Origin: HXMU1420-13 sp034669965
GTDB lineage: Bacteria > Bacteroidota > Rhodothermia > Balneolales > Balneolaceae
Reading direction: 5' to 3'
Assembly (NCBI GenBank): GCA_034669965.1
Contig: JAXMOK010000001.1
Coordinates: forward strand, 310,001 to 374,000
DNA: 64,000 bases
The notes below the pieces were generated by a model. The model saw nothing but the letters and a program-made list of their open reading frames with translations, ran no database searches and was not told the origin of the DNA. Shown piece by piece: positions 6,605-14,183 of this stretch; positions within the stretch are counted from its first letter, which is position 1; each line of letters starts with the position of its first letter. The position numbers and the translations under genes are program-made.

Positions 6605-7693
6605 TTAAACCTTAACCGAATGCACCCAGCCGTGGCGGTCTTCAATTTTGCCGTATTGAATTCCGGTAATCTCGTCGAATAATCGCTTAGCGAAATCACC
6701 AATTTTACCGGTTCCGATTTCAATTTTCTCGCCATTGTGTTCGATCAAACCTACCGGTGAAATCACCGCTGCTGTTCCTGACCCGAATACCTCTTTCAAC
6801 GTGCCATTTTTCGATGCTTCGAATACTTCGGAAATCGAAATCTTTCGTTCTTCAACATTATAGCCCCATTCTTCGGCTAAAGCGGTTACCGATTTTCTGG
6901 TAATTCCCGGTAATACCGATCCGGTTAACTCCGGAGTCACTAGCGTGTCATTGATCAGGAAATGGATGTTCATGGTTCCAACTTCCTCGATAAACTCATT
7001 TTGATGAGCATCTAACCAAAGCACCTGCGTGTATCCTTTTTCGGCTGCCTTTCTCGCCGGAAGGAAACTAGCCGCATAATTACCACTTGTTTTAGCCTCA
7101 CCGGTTCCGCCTTTTACCGCTCGGACAAATCCATCGGGTGTGGTGAGTGATACAGGATTGAATCCTTCTTTATAATAAGCGCCAACCGGACTGGTAATGA
7201 TGTAATAACTGTAGCGGTCTGAAATACGCGCAGCCAAATAATCTTCGCTGGCAAATATGAACGGACGAATATACATCGCGGTACCGGCTGATTGTGGCAC
7301 CCACTTTTTGTCTAGCTTGATCAGTGATTCCAAAGCCGAAATGAACGTCTCGTAATCGGTTTCGGGGATGCACATTCTCCGGCAAGAACGATTAAATCTG
7401 GCGTGATGCTCTTCAGGACGGAAAATGTTGATGGTTTTCTCATCCACATAAAAAGCTTTCATCCCTTCAAAAACAGCCTGACCATAATGGAAAACGTTCA
7501 TCGCTGGTGCGATATCAATGGTTCCATAAGGCTTGATCTCAGGATCGCCCCATGTTCCATTTTCGAAAATCATTTCGAACATGTGATCACCAAAAAGTCG
7601 ACCAAATTGCAGATTCGAAAAATCAACTTCACTGATGCGGCTATAGGCAGCCGGCTCGATTTTTATAGGTGTTTTTGTAAGTGTCTCGCTCAT
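6605..7693 (-). CDS. ilvE: Branched-chain amino acid aminotransferase
   Basis: 362-residue PLP enzyme catalysing the last step of Leu, Ile and Val synthesis (and the first of their breakdown), passing the amino group between branched-chain amino acids and 2-oxoglutarate. Length and motifs fit the class II BCAT (BCAT2-like) type: YGQAVFEGMKAF (70-81), HHARFNRSCRRMCIP (96-110), the PLP-binding Lys201 in EAKTSGNYAASF, EVGTMNIHFL, and GSGTAAVISPVG near residue 310. It is separate from other ilv genes here. ppc lies upstream on the same strand 64 bp away. Confidence 0.95.
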   Translation of the reverse strand: MSETLTKTPIKIEPAAYSRISEVDFSNLQFGRLFGDHMFEMIFENGTWGDPEIKPYGTIDIAPAMNVFHYGQAVFEGMKAFYVDEKTINIFRPEEHHARFNRSCRRMCIPETDYETFISALESLIKLDKKWVPQSAGTAMYIRPFIFASEDYLAARISDRYSYYIITSPVGAYYKEGFNPVSLTTPDGFVRAVKGGTGEAKTSGNYAASFLPARKAAEKGYTQVLWLDAHQNEFIEEVGTMNIHFLINDTLVTPELTGSVLPGITRKSVTALAEEWGYNVEERKISISEVFEASKNGTLKEVFGSGTAAVISPVGLIEHNGEKIEIGTGKIGDFAKRLFDEITGIQYGKIEDRHGWVHSVKV

Positions 7694-7757
7694 AATTCTA
7701 TACTCTTTTCATGGATTCGGCAGGACGGTAAATATACAATTTTTGCCTGCCAATTCA

Positions 7758-10559
7758 TTATCCGGTTGATTGCATTGCCGCTGCAATACCGTTGATATTT
7801 AAAAATATTAGTTCCATAAGTTCCTGTTTTCGTTCTTCCGAATCAGCTTCATCCCAACGGCGAAGCAATTCACTTTGCAAGATATTTAACGGATACGTAA
7901 ACGGGTTTCGGAATTTAATGGAATTCTGAATTACCGGATTGTGGTCCAAAATGTTTTCCATTCCTGTAATTTTTGTGATGTTTTTACAGGCTTTCTCAAA
8001 ATCCTCGGTAATCATGTTATGAAAACGCTTGTCGTCTTCGCGATTGTACACCAAAGAGGTTGACAAATGGGTCCGCGCTATTTCGCGTTGGGAGTTGTTC
8101 ATCACCGTAAAGAAAAAACTCCATTCCTTTTGCCAACGGCCGATAATTTCATGTGCATCGGGATAACGTTCTAGTATCCTCTCCAAACCTTCGCCGATAC
8201 CATACCAACCCGGTACATTATATCGGAGTTGTGTCCACGAAAACACCCACGGAATGGCACGTAATCCTTCGAAACTGAGCTTTCCGCCTTTTCCTCTCGA
8301 AACTGGTCGAGATGCAATCGGTAATTTCCCAATGTGTTCGATCGGAGTGTGGCTCACAAACCAATCCCAAAACTCAGGGTCGTCTTTCAGGGATCGATAA
8401 CTAGCCATGGTTTCCCGCGCTAAATCCTGCATCAAATCCCACTCGTAATCGGAATCGCTGAGGTAGCCCGGTTTGTCTTTTTGAGCTCGGACCGCGCCTG
8501 CCATTGCATTCACCAATTGCTCAAGGTGACGATGTGCTATAGAAGGCAGCGAATATCGGAAAGAGATAACCTCACCCTGTTCGGTAAAGCGGATTTTGCC
8601 ATTATTTGCCACCGGTGGCATAGCTGCAATAGCTTTGTTCGATTGCCCTCCACCGCGACCAACCGTACCGCCGGTTCCGTGAAACAACCTGAAATCGATG
8701 TTGTATTCGCGGCATACCACACCCAAATCATACTGTGCCTTGTTTAAAGCCCAGTTTGCCATCCAATAACCGCCATCTTTGTTGCTATCAGAGTAACCAA
8801 GCATGATTTCCTGGAAATTACCTCGGGCTTTAATTTGCTTACTGAATAGCGGATGCTCGAAAATCATCGCCATTTGATTGGAGCTTTCTTCCAGATCTTC
8901 GATTGTTTCGAACAACGGAACTACATCTAATTGTGAGGCAACTTCATCGCCCTGAATGCTCCATAAACCAAGCTCTTTGGCAATCAACAAAACTTCAAGC
9001 ATATCGCTAACGCCGTGCGTCATACTGATGATGTAACTCCCGAAGGAATTCGGATCGAGCTTTAGCATATCGCTGATTTCCTCAAACACCGACATCACCC
9101 GGTTCGCAACGTCCGAGCGCTTGCTGTTGTACGGACTTAACGGACGCGGATTGCTAAGTTCCTGCTCAAGCACCTCAATCTTTTCTTCTTCGGTGAGGTC
9201 GGCATAATTATCAATCACATTTCCTTTCGATAACAATTCCGAAACTGTTTCCTCATGCAAACCACTATGTTGGCGAACATCCAGTGATGTTAAATGGAAG
9301 CCGAACGTCTTCGCAGAGATCAACAAATCATGAAGTCGCCCTTGTTCGCTTAATCCTTTTAAATCGTTTGCGATTAGGCTATTTCGGATCAACTCTAAAT
9401 CGTTAATGAAATCAGCCGCCGTATATTTTTTGGCGATCTTCATCACTTCATCCTTTTCAAGATGTAGTGCTGCTTGTTGCTCGCGAATGTACTGCATCAT
9501 ATGCGTTAGTTTTCTTCGATAGGGCTCTCGCTGATACCGTCGCTCATATAAATCGCTGAGTGGATTTGCAGTTTCTTCGTGACGTAGCGACTCCCGAAGC
9601 TCATCAGAAATATCCGTTTCTTTGTACGAAATACTCAGGTAACGACGCAGATGATCTAATTTTTTCAGATACATCGAAAAAACCGTTTTCCGCTGCTCCA
9701 TCAGTGTTCGCCAGGTTACCGACGACGTCACATTTGGATTTCCATCCCTATCACTCCCGATCCAAGATCGATATTTTATAATGATAGGAAGCTCGCCGGA
9801 ATCACCGTAATAAGTTTCCAGAGCAAGACGGATATCGGTATAAAGCGTCGGCACTACATCCCAAATGGTGTGCGTAAAGAAGTACATTCCGTTTTCCACT
9901 TCATCCTCTACAGACATTCGCTCGGCGCGAACTTCATCAGTCATCATCAGCAAAATCATTTGATTTACGATTTCGCTTTTGGTGATTTTCGCCTCTTCCA
10001 CAGTCAGATTATGCTCACCCAAATTTGCGATCAGATTACTGATCTCGTGCTGTTTGGTGAGCACACTTCGTCGGCGCGCTTCGGTTGGATGCGCCGTAAT
10101 GGTTGGTTGGATATCCATTTGTCGGAACACATCAATGGCTTCTTCCAGCGAAAGCCCAGCCTCTTTCATTTTGAACACCGCCTGCAAAATACTTTCATTG
10201 CGAGGCGTATCAGCAGTTTCGGCATGTTCCCGACTTCTATTTATTCTACTGATTTCGTGTTGCTCCAGCGAGTTCACCAAGTGGAAAAAGGTGGTGTAAA
10301 TGCGTAGAAATTCCTTCAACTGTTTGGATGAAGAGTTTTTTACAAAGCTTTTTAACTCTTCCAGCGCTTCTTTGTTACCGTTTTCAAGTGCTTCAACCGA
10401 TTGTTGAGGCAATTCGCCCAGCACTTTTATAAAATCTTCGCCAAGTCGCTCTCGGCAAACCACCTCTAACAATTGCGTTAAGGTGGTAATGTTGTCAGCA
10501 AGATGTTCGTTGATGTCGCTCGCCTCGGCTAAACGACGTACCGTCTCTACCCAATGCAT
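7758..10559 (-). CDS. ppc: Phosphoenolpyruvate carboxylase
   Basis: 933-residue enzyme that adds bicarbonate to PEP to make oxaloacetate, replenishing the TCA cycle. Full length for the bacterial family. Both active-site signatures are present: TITAHPTEARRRS with the catalytic His157, and FHGTGGTVGRGGG with the second catalytic His and glycine-rich loop (around residue 605). Also visible are LGYSDSNKDGGY and the C-terminal QSELLRRWD...IFLNINGIAAAMQSTG, ending close to the usual NTG terminus. Single gene, divergent from tag across a 316-bp intergenic region. Confidence 0.97.
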   Translation of the reverse strand: MHWVETVRRLAEASDINEHLADNITTLTQLLEVVCRERLGEDFIKVLGELPQQSVEALENGNKEALEELKSFVKNSSSKQLKEFLRIYTTFFHLVNSLEQHEISRINRSREHAETADTPRNESILQAVFKMKEAGLSLEEAIDVFRQMDIQPTITAHPTEARRRSVLTKQHEISNLIANLGEHNLTVEEAKITKSEIVNQMILLMMTDEVRAERMSVEDEVENGMYFFTHTIWDVVPTLYTDIRLALETYYGDSGELPIIIKYRSWIGSDRDGNPNVTSSVTWRTLMEQRKTVFSMYLKKLDHLRRYLSISYKETDISDELRESLRHEETANPLSDLYERRYQREPYRRKLTHMMQYIREQQAALHLEKDEVMKIAKKYTAADFINDLELIRNSLIANDLKGLSEQGRLHDLLISAKTFGFHLTSLDVRQHSGLHEETVSELLSKGNVIDNYADLTEEEKIEVLEQELSNPRPLSPYNSKRSDVANRVMSVFEEISDMLKLDPNSFGSYIISMTHGVSDMLEVLLIAKELGLWSIQGDEVASQLDVVPLFETIEDLEESSNQMAMIFEHPLFSKQIKARGNFQEIMLGYSDSNKDGGYWMANWALNKAQYDLGVVCREYNIDFRLFHGTGGTVGRGGGQSNKAIAAMPPVANNGKIRFTEQGEVISFRYSLPSIAHRHLEQLVNAMAGAVRAQKDKPGYLSDSDYEWDLMQDLARETMASYRSLKDDPEFWDWFVSHTPIEHIGKLPIASRPVSRGKGGKLSFEGLRAIPWVFSWTQLRYNVPGWYGIGEGLERILERYPDAHEIIGRWQKEWSFFFTVMNNSQREIARTHLSTSLVYNREDDKRFHNMITEDFEKACKNITKITGMENILDHNPVIQNSIKFRNPFTYPLNILQSELLRRWDEADSEERKQELMELIFLNINGIAAAMQSTG

Positions 10560-10629
10560 ATATTCTTCGATGTAAGTTTGTGTGAGTGTGAACCGCTAAT
10601 GTAATCAAATCTTTGGGCTTTTTTGGAAA

Positions 10630-10671
10630 TCAATTATCAATTATCAATTATCAATTATCAATTATCAATTA
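10630..10671. repeat. Heptanucleotide tandem array TCAATTA x6
   Basis: Six perfect copies of TCAATTA. The same unit in the same copy number occurs at 13483-13524. Confidence 0.95.
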
Positions 10672-10837
10672 AGGATGTACTATCCAATTAACTCTAGCAA
10701 ATACACTTTCAACCTTTTGCCACCTACATTTGCAGAATTCGTTTTGACCACGACTCACCATCCAACTCATTAGGGGATTGATTTTCGCTTTTGTAGATTC
10801 TTAACGGTTTTTTAAAATCTTAGCTATCATTTAGCCA

Positions 10838-10857
10838 GGACAATTCATGAATTGTCC
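10838..10857. promoter_or_regulatory. Perfect 20-bp palindrome upstream of tag
   Basis: GGACAATTCATGAATTGTCC is a perfect palindrome ending 18 bp before the tag ATG. Position and symmetry suggest an operator for a dimeric regulator, or a hairpin hiding the start region. No matching regulator was identified. Confidence 0.6.
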
Positions 10858-10875
10858 CAACGAAAATAAACGAAC

Positions 10876-11448
10876 ATGAATGATAAATTAACGCGCTGCG
10901 ATTGGGCGGAGGGTACTTTTGAGCAGTACATCCGCTACCACGATGAGGAATGGGGAGTTCCTGTTCATGATGATCGAAAGCATTTCGAATTCCTGATTTT
11001 GGAAGGAGCTCAGGCGGGATTGAGTTGGTCGACTATTCTAAAACGACGAGATGGATACCGAACAGCCTTCGCCAATTTCGATCCGGAGAAAGTCGCAAAG
11101 TTTGACGAAGCCAAAATTCAGGAATTGCTGCAGTTTGAAGGGATTATCCGAAATAAACTTAAAGTGCGTAGTGCGGTTTCAAACGCCCAACGTTTTCTGG
11201 AAATTCAACAAGAGTTCGGCAGTTTTGATGCCTACATCTGGGGGTTTGTGGATGGTAAAACCATCGTTAATCATCGGAAAAGCATGAGTGACGTCCCTGC
11301 CACTTCGCCCGAATCGGATGCCTTAAGTAAAGATCTAAAAAAACGAGGATTCAAATTCGTGGGCAGCACTATTATGTATGCGCACATGCAAGCTTGCGGT
11401 TTGGTGAATGATCATACTGTGGATTGTTTTCGGTTTGATGAGGTGTAG
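10876..11448 (+). CDS. tag: DNA-3-methyladenine glycosylase I
   Basis: 190-residue base-excision repair enzyme that removes 3-methyladenine from alkylated DNA. The zinc ligands of the Tag family are visible: Cys8 in TRCDW, His22 in IRYHDEEWG, and the His and Cys of NDHTVDCFR at the C-terminus. LILEGAQAGLSWSTILKRR and IIRNKLKVRSAVSNA (helix-hairpin-helix region) and GFKFVGSTIMYAHMQACGLVNDH are characteristic. Full length (E. coli Tag has 187 residues). It is monocistronic, with a perfect palindrome directly upstream that may control it and a heptad array directly downstream. Confidence 0.96.
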   Translation: MNDKLTRCDWAEGTFEQYIRYHDEEWGVPVHDDRKHFEFLILEGAQAGLSWSTILKRRDGYRTAFANFDPEKVAKFDEAKIQELLQFEGIIRNKLKVRSAVSNAQRFLEIQQEFGSFDAYIWGFVDGKTIVNHRKSMSDVPATSPESDALSKDLKKRGFKFVGSTIMYAHMQACGLVNDHTVDCFRFDEV

Positions 11449-11457
11449 GATAGCTGT

Positions 11458-11519
11458 GAGGAGTGAGACGTGAGGTTTGAGAAGTGAGGTTTGAGAAGTG
11501 AGAAGTGAGAAGTGAGAAG
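11458..11519. repeat. Degenerate heptanucleotide array (GAGAAGT type)
   Basis: About nine in-phase heptads: GAGGAGT, GAGACGT, GAGGTTT, GAGAAGT, GAGGTTT, then GAGAAGT three times and a partial unit. The heptad phase is kept even where bases differ. It begins 10 bp after the tag stop codon. Confidence 0.9.
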
Positions 11520-11546
11520 ATATAGCCGCTTTAAACCAACTGAATC

Positions 11547-11616
11547 TTTTTGAAGACGTCATCACGAGGAGACTTGGTTGATTAATTGTTCCGAATATTC
11601 TCGACAACGTGATCTC
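11547..11616. repeat. 70-bp intergenic repeat, copy A
   Basis: Matches 11792-11861 at 67 of 70 positions. It contains GTCATCACGAGGAG near its left end. Sequence similarity stops just after GATCTC on the right. Confidence 0.9.
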
Positions 11617-11791
11617 ATGTATTTTGCCCCATTCTCAAGATTGCCACGTCTCGATGGCAATCACTGGATAAATTCGATGGTCCTTGTACTACCGATGAAT
11701 TTTAAACATCAATGCCCTGTGCGAATTTATCCCCGACATACGGCGGTCGCTCTTTCCATCTCGCCTTTTCTCATCAATAATTCTAATGCTT

Positions 11792-11861
11792 TTTTTGAAG
11801 CCGTCATCACGAGGAGACTTGGTTGATTAATTATTCCGAATATTCTCGACGACGTGATCTC
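11792..11861. repeat. 70-bp intergenic repeat, copy B
   Basis: Second copy of the 11547 repeat, in the same orientation. Its GTCATCACGAGGAG is answered about 120 bp later by CTCCTCACGATGAC near 11930, an imperfect inverted repeat (12 of 14). The whole 11802-11943 stretch may thus be one MITE- or REP-like unit, of which copy A is a partial version. Confidence 0.85.
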
Positions 11862-11987
11862 CTCGTCCGAGACTCTACCACTAGATTGCCGCGTCGATGC
11901 GTAACACATCGTATTCGTTATTCCCGGGCTCCTCACGATGACCATTTTCCCTCGTTACGAACGTCCACATTCGTAATGCTTACCAGA

Positions 11988-12013
11988 AGCCTGCCTGCTG
12001 GCAAAGGCAGGCT
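11988..12013. repeat. REP-like hairpin (AGCCTGCC ... GGCAGGCT)
   Basis: Perfect 8-bp stem AGCCTGCC/GGCAGGCT with a 10-base loop, GC-rich against its surroundings. Typical of dispersed intergenic palindromes. Confidence 0.75.
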
Positions 12014-12131
12014 CCAACTTCCAATCTTTCTTGGTTGTATCAGCCATGTAGGTTGTTTTTTCTATGTACTTTTAGTTTAGCTACTACCTCACCCCGACGC
12101 TAATCACCAAAACTAAATGCGTCGATAATGC

Positions 12132-12202
12132 GGGACCAAAGTCCCTTCTTGATTATGAACGTGCTTTAACCTCGAACATAAACAAGCAAGGGTTTTAACC
12201 CT
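12132..12202. repeat. Pair of short palindromes
   Basis: GGGAC-CAAA-GTCCC at 12132-12145 and AGGGTT-TT-AACCCT at 12189-12202. They are about 45 bp apart and may be the two ends of one dispersed element. No coding potential between them. Confidence 0.6.
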
Positions 12203-12325
12203 GCTATTTCAGGAAGAGAAATAATTTTTAGATTCTTAGAAAACTAACACAAGTGAAGCCACAGGTTGACTTAAATACCAATAATGTAGTCATCCAATCT
12301 ATTCATGGGATTCCACCAAATTTTT

Positions 12326-12343
12326 TGTACTGAATTTAGTACA
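12326..12343. promoter_or_regulatory. Putative Phd/YefM operator
   Basis: TGTACT-GAATTT-AGTACA is an inverted repeat with 6-bp arms, 31 bp upstream of the Phd/YefM-type antitoxin ATG. Antitoxins of this family repress their own operon at palindromes with TGTAC cores, so this is a good operator candidate. Confidence 0.6.
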
Positions 12344-12374
12344 TTAATCAAGACGATAAATAAATCATCCAATC

Positions 12375-12650
12375 ATGTCTCATATTCAACTGGATCAAGA
12401 TATACGATCGCTTTCCGATTTTCGAGCTAATGCTTCGGCCTTTATCGAACAAGTTAAATCTGAACGAAGACCACTTGTTATTACCCAACACGGTAAAAGT
12501 TCCGCAGTATTGATTGATGTGGAGGATTATCAAAAAATGTTGGACAAAATTCAGTTACTAGAAGAACTCTCTACTGCTCGCAAAGAATTAAATAATGGCG
12601 AAGGGTTAAGTCATGAAGAATTTATTCGTGAATTGAGAACTGAATTTTAA
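12375..12650 (+). CDS. Phd/YefM-family antitoxin
   Basis: 91-residue type II antitoxin. The N-terminal DNA-binding Phd/YefM domain is visible: IRSLSDFRANASAFIEQVKSE, then RPLVITQHGKSSAVLIDVEDYQKML (to about residue 55). The acidic C-terminus (KELNNGEGLSHEEFIRELRTEF) is the toxin-wrapping part. It should repress its own promoter at the palindrome upstream. The toxin gene that follows after 2 bp has an early stop codon, so this antitoxin is probably an orphan now. Confidence 0.92.
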   Translation: MSHIQLDQDIRSLSDFRANASAFIEQVKSERRPLVITQHGKSSAVLIDVEDYQKMLDKIQLLEELSTARKELNNGEGLSHEEFIRELRTEF

Positions 12651-12652
12651 AG

Positions 12653-12946
12653 ATGAAAATAATTTAGTCGCCCATCGCCAGATCTAAAACGCGAGAAATT
12701 CTCGAATACATTTCTAAAGATAATCCGGATGCCGCTTTAGCACTTATTGACCAAATCGAAGAGAAGGTCGAACATATTAAAGAGAATCCTGATGTAGGTA
12801 GAATATTACCCGAATTACATAATCAGAACATTCGGGAAATGGTTGTCCATAAACATTATGGAGTAATTTATGAGGTGTTTCAGAATTCGATCGAAATATT
12901 GACCATTCGGCATTTTCGGCAAAATTTCTCCGGTTCTAAACTATAA
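12653..12946 (+). pseudogene. RelE/ParE-family toxin, nonsense mutation at codon 5
   Basis: From the ATG at 12653, two bases after the antitoxin stop, the frame reads M-K-I-I-TAG and then continues open for 92 codons as a typical RelE/ParE toxin: SPIARSKTREILEYISKDNP, IKENPDVGRILPEL, VHKHYGVIYEV, IEILTIRHFRQNF, ending at TAA (12944-12946). In intact relatives the fifth residue is usually Trp, so TGG to TAG (12665-12667) explains the break. No good in-frame start lies shortly after it. The remaining frame is clean, suggesting a recent loss. Readthrough or sequencing error are the alternatives. Confidence 0.88.
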
Positions 12947-12991
12947 ATCGTTGTTCGCCTAACAAGTATTCCCACAATTAATCAAAATCAC

Positions 12992-13474
12992 ATGCAAAAA
13001 GTAGTCGTATTGGTGGATGTTCAAAATGTGTATTACACCACCCGGCAAATTTATCGTCAAAATTTCGACTACAACGCTTTTTGGGCACAATGCACAGCAA
13101 ATCGTGAGGTTATCAAAGCCATTGCTTATACCACCGATCGTGGCGATGAGAAGCAAAAGCAGTTTCAAAATATCTTGCGTGCAATCGGTTTCGAAGTAAA
13201 ACTCAAACCATTTATTCAGCGTGCGGATGGTTCTGCTAAAGGCGATTGGGATGTAGGTATCACCATCGATGCGCTGGAATATGCGAATGATGCAGAAATT
13301 GTGGTACTTGTATCCGGAGACGGTGATTTCGCTTTGCTGGTAGATAAAATCCAAAACGATTGTGGCGCAAAGGTAGAAGTCTACGGCGTAGAAAAACTCA
13401 CTGCCAACGCACTGATTCAAGCTGCTGCAAAGTATATACCTATCGCGGGTGAGTTACTTCTGCCAAAGAGATAA
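12992..13474 (+). CDS. NYN-domain (PIN-like) putative RNase
   Basis: 160-residue protein consisting of one NYN domain of the LabA/DUF88 type, a PIN-like nuclease fold. The acidic active-site residues are in place: Asp9 and Asn12 in VVVLVDVQNVYY, Asp in KGDWDVGITIDAL (about 87-99), and Asp in VVLVSGDGDFALLVDKI (about 107-123). A role in RNA processing is inferred from the fold; substrate is unknown. It stands alone between a broken toxin-antitoxin module and vapBC. Confidence 0.88.
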   Translation: MQKVVVLVDVQNVYYTTRQIYRQNFDYNAFWAQCTANREVIKAIAYTTDRGDEKQKQFQNILRAIGFEVKLKPFIQRADGSAKGDWDVGITIDALEYANDAEIVVLVSGDGDFALLVDKIQNDCGAKVEVYGVEKLTANALIQAAAKYIPIAGELLLPKR

Positions 13475-13482
13475 AGCTTTCA

Positions 13483-13524
13483 TCAATTATCAATTATCAA
13501 TTATCAATTATCAATTATCAATTA
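13483..13524. repeat. Heptanucleotide tandem array TCAATTA x6
   Basis: Six perfect copies beginning 8 bp after the stop codon of the NYN gene. Same unit and copy number as 10630-10671. Confidence 0.95.
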
Positions 13525-13550
13525 AAAGGATAAAACATCGATTTTTTTCT

Positions 13551-13566
13551 ACACATAGTTATGTGT
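13551..13566. promoter_or_regulatory. Putative VapB operator
   Basis: ACACATA-GT-TATGTGT has perfect 7-bp arms and ends 18 bp before the preferred vapB start at 13585. It overlaps an upstream in-frame ATG (13561), which argues that this ATG is not the real start. VapB antitoxins bind such palindromes to autorepress. Confidence 0.65.
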
Positions 13567-13584
13567 AATTTTACAATAAAAATC

Positions 13585-13785
13585 ATGCCTACTAATTTAG
13601 CCATCGACGATAACCTGATTAACGAAGCCAAGCGCATTGGCAATCACAAAACTAAAAAGGCTGTGGTTACCGAAGCGTTGGAAGAATATATACAACGTAG
13701 AAAGCAGATGGAGATCGGCGGTCTTTTCGGCTCCATTGTTTACGAAGACGAATACGATTATAAAGCCGAACGGAAACGATCTTGA
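13585..13785 (+). CDS. vapB: VapB-family antitoxin
   Basis: 66-residue antitoxin read from ATG 13585 (MPTNLAIDDNLINEAKRIG). The family pattern is clear: LAIDDNLINEA, NHKTKKAVVTEALEEYI and a C-terminal LFGSIVYEDEYDYKAERKRS that binds the VapC active site. The DNA-binding part is the short N-terminal ribbon-helix-helix-like segment. An alternative start at 13561 would add eight residues but lies in the presumed operator. It overlaps vapC by 4 bp, so translation is likely coupled. Confidence 0.92.
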   Translation: MPTNLAIDDNLINEAKRIGNHKTKKAVVTEALEEYIQRRKQMEIGGLFGSIVYEDEYDYKAERKRS

Positions 13786-14183
13786 AAGTAATGGTTGATA
13801 CAAGTGTTTGGTCTTTGGTTCTTCGCCGAAGTAGTTCAATAAACCTTGAATATCAAAACGTTCTGCAACAACTAATTTCTGATTATCGCATTCAGATGAT
13901 TGGTCCAATTCGACAGGAATTACTTTCTGGAATTAAAGAATCACATCAATTTGAACTTTTGAAAGAGCGACTTGCCGCCTTTCCGGATTACCCAATTCAA
14001 ACCAATGATTTCGAACTTGCAGCGGAGTTCTTCAATCAATGTAGAAAGAAAGGCGTTCAAGGTTCTAACACAGATTTTCTCATTTGTGCGATCGCAGCAA
14101 ATAACGACTGGGAAATTTTTACTACCGACAAAGACTTCGATCACTTTCAGGCTTATTTACCTATTAACCTGTACTCGGTTTAA
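13782..14183 (+). CDS. vapC: VapC-family PIN-domain ribonuclease toxin
   Basis: 133-residue toxin (TTG start at 13782 overlapping the vapB stop; ATG 13791 is the alternative and gives MVDTSVWS). PIN domain with all four acidic residues: Asp6 (VDTSVWS), Glu46 (RQELLSG), Asp98 (NTDFLICAIA) and Asp116 (TTDKDFDHF). VapC enzymes cut tRNA or rRNA until neutralised by VapB. Unlike the other two toxins in this window it is intact. Its end overlaps the DUF5916 gene by 4 bp, tail to tail. Confidence 0.94.
   Translation: MKVMVDTSVWSLVLRRSSSINLEYQNVLQQLISDYRIQMIGPIRQELLSGIKESHQFELLKERLAAFPDYPIQTNDFELAAEFFNQCRKKGVQGSNTDFLICAIAANNDWEIFTTDKDFDHFQAYLPINLYSV

Larger units (their letters stand above)
10560..10875. 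other. Divergent intergenic region between ppc and tag
   Basis: No coding sequence seen. It holds the promoter regions of two divergent genes, a six-copy heptanucleotide array (10630-10671) and a perfect 20-bp palindrome (10838-10857). The rest is AT-rich and I see nothing else that can be supported. Confidence 0.7.
11449..12374. other. Repeat-rich intergenic island without genes
   Basis: Over 900 bp without a credible coding sequence. Short open frames here overlap repeats and have no protein-like features. From left to right it holds a degenerate heptad array, two 70-bp near-identical repeats, GC-rich hairpins at 11988-12013 and 12132-12202, and the promoter/operator region of the following antitoxin gene. 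The accumulation resembles a landing site for intergenic repeat elements. Confidence 0.75.

Noticed and set aside
9870..10307. 145-residue open frame antisense to ppc
   Set aside because: Lies wholly inside the ppc coding sequence on the other strand and reflects its codon bias; no start signals or recognisable motifs.
11578..11826. Possible 82-residue gene in the repeat island
   Set aside because: The frame runs through the 70-bp repeat, has a mirror version in the other copy, and shows no protein-like features.
5609..12946. Stop-codon reassignment as explanation of the two interrupted toxins
   Set aside because: The two stops are different codons (TAA and TAG), and all other genes end normally with TAA, TAG or TGA.
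2685..13524. Tandem repeat arrays as CRISPR
   Set aside because: Units are 7-8 bp and contiguous, without spacers, and there are no cas genes.
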